Shown here piece after piece: positions 41,167-50,402 of a DNA stretch of 64,000 bases. The position numbers were made by a program, and so were the translations under genes. The notes beneath the pieces were generated by a model. The model made no database searches. It was given only the letters and a program-made list of their open reading frames with translations, and was not told where the DNA came from. Every line of letters starts with the position of its first letter. The stretch's first letter is position 1. The stretch comes from Thermomonas fusca DSM 15424 (GTDB lineage: Bacteria; Pseudomonadota; Gammaproteobacteria; Xanthomonadales; Xanthomonadaceae). The stretch lies in assembly GCF_000423885.1 (NCBI RefSeq), contig NZ_AUIV01000015.1, forward strand, positions 7,501 to 71,500, in the 5' to 3' direction.

Positions 41167-43553
41167 GGCGCATTCCCCGCAATGTCCAGCGGCAGCCGGT
41201 AGCGGCCGCGTCCCAGCGGTTTGCCGGTGTCCGGATCGGATGGCAGCACCGAAACGTAATAGTGCCCGGCCCCCAACTTTGCAGGCACCGCCAGCATCAC
41301 TTCGCGGCGCTCGTGCGGCTGCAGGCGGATCGCGCTGCCGTAGCCCTCGCCAAGCTCGCGCCCGTCTTCCGCGGCCAGCACCGCCAGCGGCGCGAACACG
41401 CGCGAATCGTGGGCGTCGCCATTGACGAAGGTCGCCGCCACCCGCACGCCGTTGCCGTCGTTCTCCAGCCGCACCGCATCCAGGCCCAACCCCGCCGGCA
41501 GCGCCACCACCGCCGCCACCGGCTGCACGACTGCGGCCGGCGCCTCGCGGTATGCCACCAGCGCAGGCATGGCGCCTTCCGGGGAAAGCGCGAGCTTGCC
41601 CACGAACGTGGCGTTGGCGGTCTGGTATGCCTGCAACCGCGCGGTCACCTGCGCGCGCAAGCCGGCATCGTCGACCTCGGAGGCACGAATGCCGTCCTGC
41701 AGTTCGAACAGCCGGCCGTCGTGCAGGAACCAGCGCCCGCTCACGAAATCCGGCGCGCTGGTCTTGGTCTGTTTGAGCGCGATCTCCTGCCGGCTGCGGA
41801 ACTCGCCGCCCATGTCCAACCCGCGGCCGGTCCAGGTGGCCTGCGCCGGCCGCTGCAGGCCGTAGGTGTGCGACAGCAGCGCCAGCAGCGAAGGCGTGAC
41901 GTCCAGGTGCGAGGACACCGCGCGCACCCGCGCCGGCCTGCGCAGCAGCGGCGAATGGATCAGCAGCGGTACGTGGTAGCGCTCGATGTGGGTGTCCTGC
42001 GGGATCTCCGCCAGCCGGTGGTCGCCGGTGACGACGAAGATCGTGTCCGCATACCACGGCGCCTTGCTCACGGACGCGAAGTAGCGCCGCAGCTGGTCGT
42101 CGGTGTACAGGATGGCGCTGTAGATGTCGGCCTGCGCGCGATACGGCGCGCGCCGCGCCTCCGGCACGCCCAGCGCCTGCAGGCGCGGCTCGATGCGCGC
42201 CTTGTAGGCAGCCTGCCCCGGGAAGCTGTAGCTGGTGTGCATGCTGATGGTCTGCACGCCCAGCACGAACGGCGGGCGCAGCTGCGCGCTGTCGGCCAGT
42301 ACCCGCGACACCAGCTCGCGGTCCGGATAGCCCCAGTCGCTGAACGGGTTGCGCTGGTAGCCGGGGCCGAAATTGCGCAGGTCGACGATGTCGTCCACGC
42401 CCTGCAGCTGCAGGTAGCCGCGCTCGTTGTCGAAGTCGCTGTCGGTCCCGTTGTAGAACGCGCTGCGATAGCCCTGGCGGTGCAGCACGTTGAACAGGCC
42501 GGCGTGGGCAGGCATGTTCGGCCCCAGCGCGGCGAAGCCCTGCTCGGCCAGCGGCAGGGAACCGAACAGCGACGGCAGCACGCCGAAGGTGCGGCCCTGG
42601 TTGGCCAGGAAATTGTCGAAGTACAGGCTGCGGCCCGCCAGCTCGTCGAGGAACGGGGTGAAACTGCCGAGCGGCGCGTCCGGCCCGGAGAACGAACGCC
42701 CGAGGCCTTCGACCACGATGACCACCAGGTTCGGCGGCCGGCCGTCGCGGGTCGGGCCGAAGTACGGGCCCAGCGCGTCGGGCGTGGTCTCCGGATGCAG
42801 GAAAGGCCAGGCCGGATCGGTTACCGGCTCGACTGCCGACGCCGCCGCAGCGATCGATGCCGCGACCGCCGTGGCAGGCACCGCCGAAGTGGCACGCCAC
42901 CAACGCAGGCTGTCGGCGACGAAATAGGCGCCCTTGCTGGTGGCCGCCGCGCGCGCGTCTTCGCTGTCCAGACCGCGCGTGCCCGGTGCCAGCGGCAGCA
43001 GCCACGCGGCGAGGCCGGCGAACAGCACGCCGGCGAACAGGCCCGCCGGTGTCCGCGCCGGCTGCCGGCTGCGCCAGACCAGCGCCGCCCAGAGCAGCAG
43101 CAACGGCAGCAGCAGCCCCGCCCAGCCGAACATGCCGATCCCGGCACCCGTGCCGCCCACCGTGGTGCGGATCTCGGCCAGGCCGTAGCCGAACAGATCG
43201 GCGCCCAGCGGCACCCGCGCCGCCAGGTAGTACTGCTCCAGTCCGGCCTGCAGCAGCAGGAACAGCGCCCACAGCGCACCGACCGCCAGCAGCGCCGCGC
43301 GCCGGCCGGGCAGGCTGGCGAGCGGCCAGCCCAGCAGCAACAGCAGCGGCAGTGCGCGCAGCAGGAACAGCAGCTGGTTGCCCACCGCCAGCGCCACCAG
43401 CGTGGAGCTGCCGCCAACGTCAGGCTGGGCCCGCAGTGCCGCCCACAGCGCCAACCCAAGCTGGGCCACCAGCAGGGCAGGCAGCCAGCCCCACAGGCGC
43501 GATGCCGCCAGCCCCTTCGCCGAGGGGGTGGCCGCAGACGTGGTTCGGGCCAT
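41163..43553 (-). CDS. LtaS/sulfatase-like membrane phosphotransferase or hydrolase
   Basis: The 796-residue protein has an N-terminal block of about five membrane segments (residues ~20-195), then an alkaline-phosphatase-superfamily domain (~265-600): NLVVIVVEGLGRSF, TPFLDELA, the likely nucleophile Thr in NQGRTFGVLPSLFGSLP, and VVTGDHRLAE plus HVPLLIHSP for metal binding. A C-terminal domain (~640-796) of beta-rich character follows. The architecture is that of lipoteichoic-acid synthase/phosphoglycerol transferases, which decorate extracellular polymers. It could add phosphoglycerol or phosphoethanolamine to the polymer made by the GT2 enzyme upstream. Stop and start codons overlap with both neighbours. 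Confidence 0.82.
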   Translation of the reverse strand: MARTTSAATPSAKGLAASRLWGWLPALLVAQLGLALWAALRAQPDVGGSSTLVALAVGNQLLFLLRALPLLLLLGWPLASLPGRRAALLAVGALWALFLLLQAGLEQYYLAARVPLGADLFGYGLAEIRTTVGGTGAGIGMFGWAGLLLPLLLLWAALVWRSRQPARTPAGLFAGVLFAGLAAWLLPLAPGTRGLDSEDARAAATSKGAYFVADSLRWWRATSAVPATAVAASIAAAASAVEPVTDPAWPFLHPETTPDALGPYFGPTRDGRPPNLVVIVVEGLGRSFSGPDAPLGSFTPFLDELAGRSLYFDNFLANQGRTFGVLPSLFGSLPLAEQGFAALGPNMPAHAGLFNVLHRQGYRSAFYNGTDSDFDNERGYLQLQGVDDIVDLRNFGPGYQRNPFSDWGYPDRELVSRVLADSAQLRPPFVLGVQTISMHTSYSFPGQAAYKARIEPRLQALGVPEARRAPYRAQADIYSAILYTDDQLRRYFASVSKAPWYADTIFVVTGDHRLAEIPQDTHIERYHVPLLIHSPLLRRPARVRAVSSHLDVTPSLLALLSHTYGLQRPAQATWTGRGLDMGGEFRSRQEIALKQTKTSAPDFVSGRWFLHDGRLFELQDGIRASEVDDAGLRAQVTARLQAYQTANATFVGKLALSPEGAMPALVAYREAPAAVVQPVAAVVALPAGLGLDAVRLENDGNGVRVAATFVNGDAHDSRVFAPLAVLAAEDGRELGEGYGSAIRLQPHERREVMLAVPAKLGAGHYYVSVLPSDPDTGKPLGRGRYRLPLDIAGNAP

Positions 43554-44839
43554 TACCAGCGCCGGTACAGCGACAGCGACAGCTGGCGCTCGTCGAAGCC
43601 GTCGGCGTCATCCGAGGCACCAACACCGACCTTGAATCCCCAGTCCGGGCGGAAGTAGTGCGTCCACGAAAAGCCCAGCGAGGCGTTGTTGTTGCGCACC
43701 AGCGCGCCGCTGCGGTCGAGGTCGCTGCTGCGACCGCTGCTGCCGCTCACTTCGAAATAGTCGTCGGCATTGCCGCGGTAGTAATTGCGCGCCACCACCC
43801 GGTGGCTCCAACTGCCCGAGCTCACCCCGGGCACGTGCTGCAGTTTGTAGCGCAGGTACCAGTTGCCGACGTAGCGACCCACGCCGACGCCGTAGAACTC
43901 GGTGTCGGAGCTGAAGCGCAGGTGGTCGATGCTGGCGGACAGCTCCCAGCCGCTGCCCACGCCCTGGAACAGCTCGGTCCGCCACGAATGGCGCGGCAGG
44001 ATACCGCTGGACGGGCCATGCTGGTAGCGCACATTGGCGTAGGCGCGGGCCCACAGCGACACATAACTGTCAAGCGCCCAGGCGCTGTCGCGGCGGCCGA
44101 AATGGTCGGCATGCAGGACTTCCAGCCCCAGCGAGCCGCGGGCGAACTTGCGCCGCAGGGTCAGGTTGGCGTCGTTCCAGCCTTCGCGCCCGCCGTTGAA
44201 TTCGGTGCGGTCGACGCCGGCGCGCAGCGACCAGGTGTAGCCGTCGGCCAGCAGCGCATCGGGCACCGCCAGCAGCGGCATGGTGCTGTCATTGAGGCTG
44301 GCAACCTGCGCAGGATCCGCGCCGCGCGCACCTGCGGCGTCGAAATCGCCGCGCGCCTCCGCCATCCGGCCGGCGGCGCGATAGGCGCGACCGCGGGCGA
44401 TCAGCGGCTCGGGCGCGCTGGTCGGCGCCAGCTCCACCCAGTGCCCGTAGGCCTCCGCTGCCTGCTGCGGACGCGCGCTCCACAGGTACATATCGCCCAG
44501 TGCCGACCAGGCGTCCGCATAGCCGGGCTTGGCGCCGGTCACCGCCAGCAGGTCGGCCTCGGCTTCGGCATGGCGGCCGGCCCAGGCCAGGGTGCGGCCA
44601 CGCGCCAGCAGCACGTCGCTGTTGCCGGGCGAGGCCTGCAGCATCTGCGCGTAGATCGCCAGCGCCTGTTCGCGCTGGGCGGCGTCGCCAGCCGTGGCCA
44701 GCGCGCGGGCGCGCTCCAGGCGCGCCTCGTAGCTTTCCACTGGCGCGTCCTGCGCCGCGGCGGGTTCCTGCAACAGGGCAGGATCGGCGCCGCCGGCCAG
44801 CAGCGCGACATGGAGGACGGCGGGGTACAGCAGGCTCAT
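43553..44839 (-). CDS. TPR plus YaiO-like outer-membrane beta-barrel
   Basis: The 428-residue protein has a short N-terminal hydrophobic segment, TPR repeats (~40-170, QREQALAIYAQMLQASPGNSDVLLARGRTLAWAG and following) and a C-terminal beta-barrel (~190-428) with alternating aromatic strands ending in LSLSLYRRW, a terminal aromatic residue as expected for barrel assembly. This is the layout of YaiO-family proteins and, in outline, of PgaA, which exports poly-N-acetylglucosamine. It likely forms the outer-membrane exit for the polymer. The ATG at 44839 is preferred because AAGGA lies 8 bases before it; an ATG two codons upstream is possible. Its stop shares one base with the next start. Confidence 0.83.
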   Translation of the reverse strand: MSLLYPAVLHVALLAGGADPALLQEPAAAQDAPVESYEARLERARALATAGDAAQREQALAIYAQMLQASPGNSDVLLARGRTLAWAGRHAEAEADLLAVTGAKPGYADAWSALGDMYLWSARPQQAAEAYGHWVELAPTSAPEPLIARGRAYRAAGRMAEARGDFDAAGARGADPAQVASLNDSTMPLLAVPDALLADGYTWSLRAGVDRTEFNGGREGWNDANLTLRRKFARGSLGLEVLHADHFGRRDSAWALDSYVSLWARAYANVRYQHGPSSGILPRHSWRTELFQGVGSGWELSASIDHLRFSSDTEFYGVGVGRYVGNWYLRYKLQHVPGVSSGSWSHRVVARNYYRGNADDYFEVSGSSGRSSDLDRSGALVRNNNASLGFSWTHYFRPDWGFKVGVGASDDADGFDERQLSLSLYRRW

Positions 44840-44869
44840 GGACATGTCCTTTGCGGTATCTGCTTGCGA

Positions 44870-46351
44870 TCAGGAAACGGCGGGGCCGGTGGCGGCGACG
44901 CGGGTCGCGTGCTGGGGCTCGTGTTCCTGCCATTCGGCGCTGCGGTGCATATGGCCCCACTTGGAACGGCGACGCAGCTTGACCACCCAGCGCACCAGGC
45001 CGACCACCCGGAACAGCGACGTCATCTGCCGGTAGCCGAAGTTCTCCAGCACCGCCACCAGGAACAGCTTGAGCTGCTGGCGCGGGCGCGGGTACAGGTG
45101 GAAGGAAATCTCCTCCAGCATCATCGCGTTGACCGACAGCAGCACGCCCAGCCCGACAGAGGCGAACAGGAAGGCGAAGAAGGCCTGCGTGGACAGCATG
45201 CCCATCAGCCCCAGCGCGATCACCGAGAGGTAGCCGAACACCTCGATCACCGGGCCCAGGCATTCGAACACCAGCATGAACGGATAGGCCACCCAGCCGA
45301 CGGTGCCGCCATTGCGCCGGAACATCAACCGCCAGTTGCCGAACAGGCTCTCGGCCAGGCCCTGCTGCCAGCGCACGCGCTGGTTGTACAGCGAACGCAG
45401 GTCGGACGGCACCTCGGTCCAGCAGATCGGGTCGGGCACGAAGGCGATCTTGTACGGGCGCTTTTCCTCAAGCATGCGGTTGTGCAGGCGCACCACCATT
45501 TCCATGTCCTCGCCGACCAGGTCGCCCTTGTAGCCACCTGCGGCGATCACCCGCTCCTTGTAGAACACGCCGAACGCGCCGGAGATGATCAGCAGCGCGT
45601 TGATCGGCGACCAGCCCAGCCGGCCGAACAGGAACGCGCGCAGGTATTCCACCGTCTGCACCAGCGGCAGCACCTTGTCCGGCAGCTCCACCTTCGACAG
45701 CAGGCCGTCCTTGACCTTACAGCCGTTGACGATGCGGATCACGCCGCCGGTGGCGATCATGCTGGCGTCTTCCAGGAACGGCTGCACCACCCGCGCCAGG
45801 CTGTCCTGCTGCAGGATGCAGTCGGCATCGACCACGCAGAACAGCGGGTAGCGGGCGGTATTGATGCCGGCGTTCAGCGCATCGGCCTTGCCGCCGTTGT
45901 CCTTGTCCACCACCCGCACCCGCCCGCCCTGCGGCGAGGCGAAGATCCGGCGCACCGGTTCGGTCTTGAGCCGGCTGCGGTAGGCCTCGGGGAACTCCAC
46001 CAACCCGAAGGCATCGACCACGGTCTGCAGGGTGGCGTCGGTGGAACCGTCGTTGACCACCACCACCTCGAAGTTCGGGTAGTTCAGGCGCAGCATCGAA
46101 CGCACCGTGCTGACGATGGTGCGCTCTTCGTTGTGGGCCGGCACCAGGATGCTGACCGGCGGCTGGTAGTCGGCGAAGTTCTTGACCCGGAAGCCGGCGC
46201 CGTGTTCGCGCGCATGGCGCAGGATCGCGAACATGGCGATGAAGTTCAGCGCCAGGTAGACCACGTTGATGCAGATGAAATAGGCCAGGAAGGTCCACTG
46301 CATGCCGATCAGCGCGGACGAGATTTCAGGGGTGATCCAGGACAGGTTCAT
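44870..46351 (-). CDS. processive family 2 glycosyltransferase (PgaC/BcsA-like)
   Basis: The 493-residue protein has membrane segments at both ends (~20-45 and several in 345-450) around a cytoplasmic GT2 domain: VSILVPAHNEE, VVVNDGSTD, CVVDADC (second Asp pair), GEDMEMVVR and the QRVRWQQG (QxxRW) motif of processive synthases. It would build a beta-linked polysaccharide from a nucleotide sugar and push it through the inner membrane. No PilZ domain is seen at the C-terminus. The ATG overlaps the HEAT-gene stop (ATGA, 46348-46351). The sugar is unknown; the hexomutase at 5952 could supply precursors. Confidence 0.9.
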   Translation of the reverse strand: MNLSWITPEISSALIGMQWTFLAYFICINVVYLALNFIAMFAILRHAREHGAGFRVKNFADYQPPVSILVPAHNEERTIVSTVRSMLRLNYPNFEVVVVNDGSTDATLQTVVDAFGLVEFPEAYRSRLKTEPVRRIFASPQGGRVRVVDKDNGGKADALNAGINTARYPLFCVVDADCILQQDSLARVVQPFLEDASMIATGGVIRIVNGCKVKDGLLSKVELPDKVLPLVQTVEYLRAFLFGRLGWSPINALLIISGAFGVFYKERVIAAGGYKGDLVGEDMEMVVRLHNRMLEEKRPYKIAFVPDPICWTEVPSDLRSLYNQRVRWQQGLAESLFGNWRLMFRRNGGTVGWVAYPFMLVFECLGPVIEVFGYLSVIALGLMGMLSTQAFFAFLFASVGLGVLLSVNAMMLEEISFHLYPRPRQQLKLFLVAVLENFGYRQMTSLFRVVGLVRWVVKLRRRSKWGHMHRSAEWQEHEPQHATRVAATGPAVS

Positions 46352-47409
46352 TGCGTTTCTCCCAGCGCACGCTCGGCCATCACCTGGGTGAGGATGTCGC
46401 GTGCATAACGATCTTCCTGCGCGTCGCGCACCTGTGCCAGCCGGCCTTCGCCGGCGAGCAGGTGCTGCAACGCCTGCGCGGTGCGATAGCGGACCCACCA
46501 CTGCGGGTCCGACAGCAGCGGCACCAGCGCTTGAGCGTCGGCGGCACTGCCCAGACGGCCGATCGCCGCGGCTGCGTGCATGCGCACATGCCAGCGCTCG
46601 TGGACGAGCAGCGGCCGCGCCTTGTCGAGGTCGCCGGCATCGGCCAGTACCTGCAGGCAGGTGGAAACCAGGTGTTCGTCGTGCGGTTCGGCCAGGATGC
46701 GCGCGATCACCGGGGCGGCCGCTTCCGGGCTGACCCCAGCAAGGAAGCGCACCAGCCGCGGGGCCACTTCGTCGTTGGCGCGCAACGCGGCCGCGCCCAG
46801 CTCGTTCTTGACCGCCTCGGGGCCGGCCTCGTTGAGCATCTGCGCGATGCCGCCGTCGACCCAGTCATGGCGCGACACGATCTGCGGCACCACCTGCTGC
46901 ACCGCGCGCTGCGGATCGATCCGCATCAGTGCACGCGCCGCGCTGATCGACACGATCGGGCTGGCATCGTCGATCAGCGCTGCCAGTCGATCGAAGCTCG
47001 ACGCGCTGCGCAGGTAGCCGATCGCGATGATGGCCATCACCCGGTCATGGAAGCGGCCGTGCTCGACCATGCGCTCCAATTTCGACGCAAGGTCCACCTG
47101 CTCGGCGACCGCCAGCAGGCCGCGGTCGTCGGCGCCGCCGGGCGCATCGTGCAGTTCGTTCCAGGCCTCCACGAAACCGGTCATGTCGCGCGCGGGCAGC
47201 GCCGGCACGCGGGTGGGCGGCTCCTGCATGGCGTCCACCAGCACGCCGCGCCAGAGCGTCGCCGCGCGCAGGTGGTTGCGTTCGCGCCGCTGGGCCAGCT
47301 GGCGAATCACCAGCACCGCCAGCAGCAGCAGGACCGACGTCACCGTCACGCCCAGACCGACCCAGATCGCGAAGGCGATCTGCGAGTCGGCATGCATCAG
47401 GGTATCCAT
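46348..47409 (-). CDS. membrane-anchored HEAT-repeat protein
   Basis: The 353-residue protein begins with one membrane helix (~11-36, IAFAIWVGLGVTVTSVLLLLAVLVI) followed by cytoplasmic HEAT-like repeats (~110-335; e.g. DRVMAIIAIGYLRSASSFDRLAALIDDASPIVSISAARAL at about 46935-47055). HEAT arrays bind other proteins, so it probably acts as a scaffold or regulator of the glycosyltransferase to which it is coupled by a four-base overlap. No catalytic motif is visible. Confidence 0.82.
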   Translation of the reverse strand: MDTLMHADSQIAFAIWVGLGVTVTSVLLLLAVLVIRQLAQRRERNHLRAATLWRGVLVDAMQEPPTRVPALPARDMTGFVEAWNELHDAPGGADDRGLLAVAEQVDLASKLERMVEHGRFHDRVMAIIAIGYLRSASSFDRLAALIDDASPIVSISAARALMRIDPQRAVQQVVPQIVSRHDWVDGGIAQMLNEAGPEAVKNELGAAALRANDEVAPRLVRFLAGVSPEAAAPVIARILAEPHDEHLVSTCLQVLADAGDLDKARPLLVHERWHVRMHAAAAIGRLGSAADAQALVPLLSDPQWWVRYRTAQALQHLLAGEGRLAQVRDAQEDRYARDILTQVMAERALGETQ

Positions 47410-47453
47410 TTCAAACTCCCGTCCGCGCTCGCGGACTGTTCATTCCTGTCCAC

Positions 47454-48449
47454 TCAGGCGTCTGCCGGCGCGGAATCGGGCGCCATGAAGCGCCGCACTC
47501 GTTCCAGCATGTCCTTGACCTCGCCGTTGCCGGGGTCGTGCCGCAGCGTCTCCACGAACACTGCTTCCGCTTCCTTCCAGCGCGCCTGCCGGAAATACGC
47601 ATTGCCAAGACCCTGCAGCACCATCCCGTCGGTCGGATACAGCCGGCGCAGTTCCAGGAAGTCCTGCTGCGCCTGTTCCAGCCGCTTCCTCGCCAGGTCG
47701 CTGTAGGCCATCCCGATCCGCGCATCCTTGTCGTTCGGGGACAGCGCCAGCGCGCGCGCGAACGCGGCGTGCGCCTCATCGTTGCGATGCAGGCGGTACA
47801 GGCTCCAGCCTTCCAGGCGCAGCATGCGCGGCCCCTTGTCCTTCACCGCGGAAAGCGCGGACAGGCTCTCCTCGAAGCGATCCTCGCCGAACAGCCGGGT
47901 GGCGCGATCCTCCGCCTCCATGTCGGCGCCGCTGACTCCCGCGCCGGTGGTCGCATAGGTCTGCGCCTGCACCTGCGCATGCTCGTCCAGATAGCGCTGC
48001 ACGTTCCTTGCGCGGTGCAGGCCGAGGTAGCAGTGGATGTAGGCAACGCCGTCCGCGGACAGCGCCGCCTCGGCCGCCGCCTTCGAATTCTTCGAATAAT
48101 TCTCGCCGAACTTCTGCCCGAGGATGCTGCCCATCGGGAAGTTCTTCACCGTCATCCCATGGCTTTCGGCCAGCGCGCGCTCGCGCTCCAGCAGCACCTT
48201 TTCATAAGGCACGTTCGGCTCGAGCAGGCTGATGATGGTGGTGACGCCGCGCTTCTTGAGATCGGCGAAGTCTTCCTCCACCGGATACGGCCCCAGCAGC
48301 ACGCCCTTTACCGGCGCTTCGGCCCGCACCGCCCGCCACGGCTGCACGAAGACGCTGGCCGGGTGCAGCAACACCCACACGCCGAAGGCGAACCCGGCCA
48401 GGCCGAGTACGAGGACCACGATGACGATGCGTTTGCCGGGTTTGTACAT
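47454..48449 (-). CDS. tyrosine-phosphatase-like domain fused to TPR repeats
   Basis: The 331-residue protein has an N-terminal membrane helix (~7-29), a dual-specificity-phosphatase-like domain (~50-165) with an intact P-loop HCYLGLHR (Cys-x5-Arg), and C-terminal TPR repeats (~205-310, MLRLEGWSLYRLHRNDEAHAAFARALALSPND). The membrane helix suggests the catalytic domain is periplasmic. It is the first gene of the minus-strand operon, 44 bases ahead of the HEAT gene. Phosphatases often regulate polysaccharide export in envelope systems; the substrate is unknown. The ATG at 48449 sits at the start of the hydrophobic anchor. Confidence 0.82.
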   Translation of the reverse strand: MYKPGKRIVIVVLVLGLAGFAFGVWVLLHPASVFVQPWRAVRAEAPVKGVLLGPYPVEEDFADLKKRGVTTIISLLEPNVPYEKVLLERERALAESHGMTVKNFPMGSILGQKFGENYSKNSKAAAEAALSADGVAYIHCYLGLHRARNVQRYLDEHAQVQAQTYATTGAGVSGADMEAEDRATRLFGEDRFEESLSALSAVKDKGPRMLRLEGWSLYRLHRNDEAHAAFARALALSPNDKDARIGMAYSDLARKRLEQAQQDFLELRRLYPTDGMVLQGLGNAYFRQARWKEAEAVFVETLRHDPGNGEVKDMLERVRRFMAPDSAPADA

Positions 48450-48706
48450 GCGCTCTGGTCCGATTGACGGGAATCCGGGATGCATGCCACCACCGACCCT
48501 GCACGCAGGATTCGTGGTCGACGCCTAGCGCCCCCCCTTTGGCTTCCAGCGTCGGCGCGGGCAGGGAATGCACGCGGCCGGCATCGCGAAGCGGCCGCAT
48601 CATGCGGCTGTAGGAAATGTGACGCAATTCGCATGCCAAAGCGGACACGGCGCGGGTATGCCGCGCGTCGACGGATCGCGACGCCATCACCAGCTGGCGT
48701 TCTGCG

Positions 48707-49357
48707 TCAGTTTTCGACGCGAGGCGGCGGCTGGTTGGCGGACTGCAACACGTCATGGTTGCGGCCTCGGAACGGCGCATACCAGCGCTGGATCGCGGCG
48801 ATGTCCGCCGTCATGTCGCCGCTCAGCGCGAAGGCCGGGCCGATGGTGAGCGTGCGGCTGGGATAGTCGAACGCCGCCACGATCACCGGCACTCCGGAGC
48901 CGTGGGCGATGCGCCAGAAGCCGGGCTTCCACTGCTCCACCTGGCGGCGGGTGCCCTCGGGGGCGATCGCGTACCACATGCACGGCGAATCCCGGAGCGC
49001 ATCGATCGCCTGCCCGACCACGCCGTTCGCGGCGGCGCGGTTCACCGGGATCACCCCCTGCCAGCGCAGCAGCGGGCCCAGCATCGGGATGCGGAACAGG
49101 CTGTGCTTGCCCAGGATCGACAGCCGCAGCCCCATCGCCAGCTTGGCGGCGATGCCCCAGACCCCGTCCCAGTTGGAGGAATGCGGCGCCGCGATCAACA
49201 CCGCCCGCGGCAGGTCGGGCAGGGCACCGGCCATGCGCCAGCCGCCCAGCCGCAGCACGCTGCGCCCCAGCCACTCCATGCCGCGATTGCACGGCATCCG
49301 CGGCACCTGTTGCGGCAGCGCCAGCACGCTGTCCCCGTGATTCCAGTTCAATCCCAA
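48707..49357 (-). CDS. 1-acylglycerol-3-phosphate acyltransferase-like protein
   Basis: The 216-residue protein carries the PlsC-family HX4D motif in APHSSNWDG and the PEGTRR motif. Such enzymes acylate lysophosphatidic acid or related lipids at the inner membrane. The sequence is of the short, soluble-looking type found in many proteobacteria rather than PlsC proper, so the acceptor is uncertain. The start is unclear: TTG at 49357, overlapping arfB by 10 bases and preceded by GGGCGGGG, or ATG at 49297 or 49279. It lies downstream of arfB on the same strand. Confidence 0.82.
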   Translation of the reverse strand: MGLNWNHGDSVLALPQQVPRMPCNRGMEWLGRSVLRLGGWRMAGALPDLPRAVLIAAPHSSNWDGVWGIAAKLAMGLRLSILGKHSLFRIPMLGPLLRWQGVIPVNRAAANGVVGQAIDALRDSPCMWYAIAPEGTRRQVEQWKPGFWRIAHGSGVPVIVAAFDYPSRTLTIGPAFALSGDMTADIAAIQRWYAPFRGRNHDVLQSANQPPPRVEN

Positions 49358-49761
49358 CCCCGCCCGCTGCGCCCCTGCTTGATGCTCGCACGTCCGCGTT
49401 TTTCACCCAAGCGCCGCTCCTTGGAGCCGCGGGTCGGCTTGGTGGCGATGCGCGGGGTGGGCGCATGCAGCCCGCTTTCGATGAACGCGGCCAGCCGCGT
49501 GCGTGCATCCTCGCGGTTGCGCTCCTGGGTGCGGAAGCGCTGCGCCGACAGCACCAGCACGCCGTCGCCGGTCACCCGCCGGTCGCGCTTGGCCAGCAGA
49601 CGCGCCCGCACCGGCTCCGGCAGCGACGGCGAGCGCGCAATGTCGAAGCGCAGCTCGACCGCAGTGGCGACCTTGTTGACGTTCTGCCCACCCGGCCCCG
49701 ACGCGCGCACGAAGCGTTCGATCAGTTCGTCATCGTCGATGGCAAGCCGGCCGATCTGCAT
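49348..49761 (-). CDS. arfB: alternative ribosome-rescue factor ArfB
   Basis: The 137-residue protein has the release-factor GGQ domain (FVRASGPGGQNVNKVATAVELRFD, about 49640-49720) and a basic C-terminal tail rich in Lys and Arg (SKERRLGEKRGRASIKQGR) that enters the empty mRNA channel. ArfB hydrolyses peptidyl-tRNA on ribosomes stalled without a stop codon. The length and tail fit ArfB/YaeJ. It is followed by the acyltransferase gene. Confidence 0.94.
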   Translation of the reverse strand: MQIGRLAIDDDELIERFVRASGPGGQNVNKVATAVELRFDIARSPSLPEPVRARLLAKRDRRVTGDGVLVLSAQRFRTQERNREDARTRLAAFIESGLHAPTPRIATKPTRGSKERRLGEKRGRASIKQGRSGRGWD

Positions 49762-49883
49762 GCGGCGATTCTAATGGCAGCGCCGTTGCAAGCCGCAACG
49801 TGCGCGCGCCGCATCGACGTGCCATTGCCGGGCCGGGCCGCGGCTGCGAACATGCCGCCTCTTTCTTTCCCTGGAATCGCTCC

Positions 49884-50399
49884 ATGCGCCGCATCGGCCT
49901 GTCGCTTGTCCTGCTGTTCGCCTTCTCGCCCGCCGCGCTCGCCCAGACCGCCACGCAGCCGCCGGCCGCGGAATCCGCCAACGCCGCCGACGTCGACCGC
50001 CTGCTGCAGGCAATGGACATGAAAACGATGATGGCCGGGATGATGCGGCAGATGCAGGCCGCGCAGGAAAAGATGTTGACCGATGCGTTCGGCGCCGAGC
50101 TCGACGAAGCCAAGCGCGCCAAGATGCAGGACGCGATGGCGATCAGCAGCACCATCATCCAGAAGCACCTGTCGTGGGAGGCACTGGAACCGGTGGTGCG
50201 CAAGGTCTACACGCAGGTCTTCAGCAAGCGCGAGGTGCAGGCGATGACCGCGTTCTACGCCAGCCCGGAAGGCGCCTCGATCCTGAAGAAATCGCCGCAG
50301 GCGATGGGCCTGACCATGCAGGAGATCCAGCCGGCGATGCAGGCGGCGATGCAGGAAGTGAAGGCCGCCATCGAGCAGCAGGCGGCTGCCGCGAAGTAA
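49884..50399 (+). CDS. DUF2059-family secreted protein
   Basis: The 171-residue protein has a signal peptide (RRIGLSLVLLFAFSPAALAQ) and a helical mature part matching DUF2059: VDRLLQAMDMKTMMAGMM near the start, and VYTQVFSKREVQAMTAFYASPEGASILKKSP (about 50205-50295). The function of the family is unknown; members are periplasmic. The ATG at 49884 begins the signal peptide and is chosen over an in-frame ATG 28 codons upstream. It converges on truC with three bases between the stops. Confidence 0.87.
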   Translation: MRRIGLSLVLLFAFSPAALAQTATQPPAAESANAADVDRLLQAMDMKTMMAGMMRQMQAAQEKMLTDAFGAELDEAKRAKMQDAMAISSTIIQKHLSWEALEPVVRKVYTQVFSKREVQAMTAFYASPEGASILKKSPQAMGLTMQEIQPAMQAAMQEVKAAIEQQAAAAK

Positions 50400-50402
50400 G
50401 CC

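Noticed and set aside
42857..46408. Plus-strand frame of 1183 codons across the polysaccharide operon
   Set aside because: Composition is Gln/His/Arg-rich, the typical complement of GC-rich genes; the minus-strand GT2 and barrel genes have clear motifs.
48450..48706. Possible c-di-GMP riboswitch or small RNA upstream of the polysaccharide operon
   Set aside because: I looked for a GEMM-type core and a conserved hairpin set on both strands and saw none; only short GC hairpins are present. A covariance-model search would settle it.
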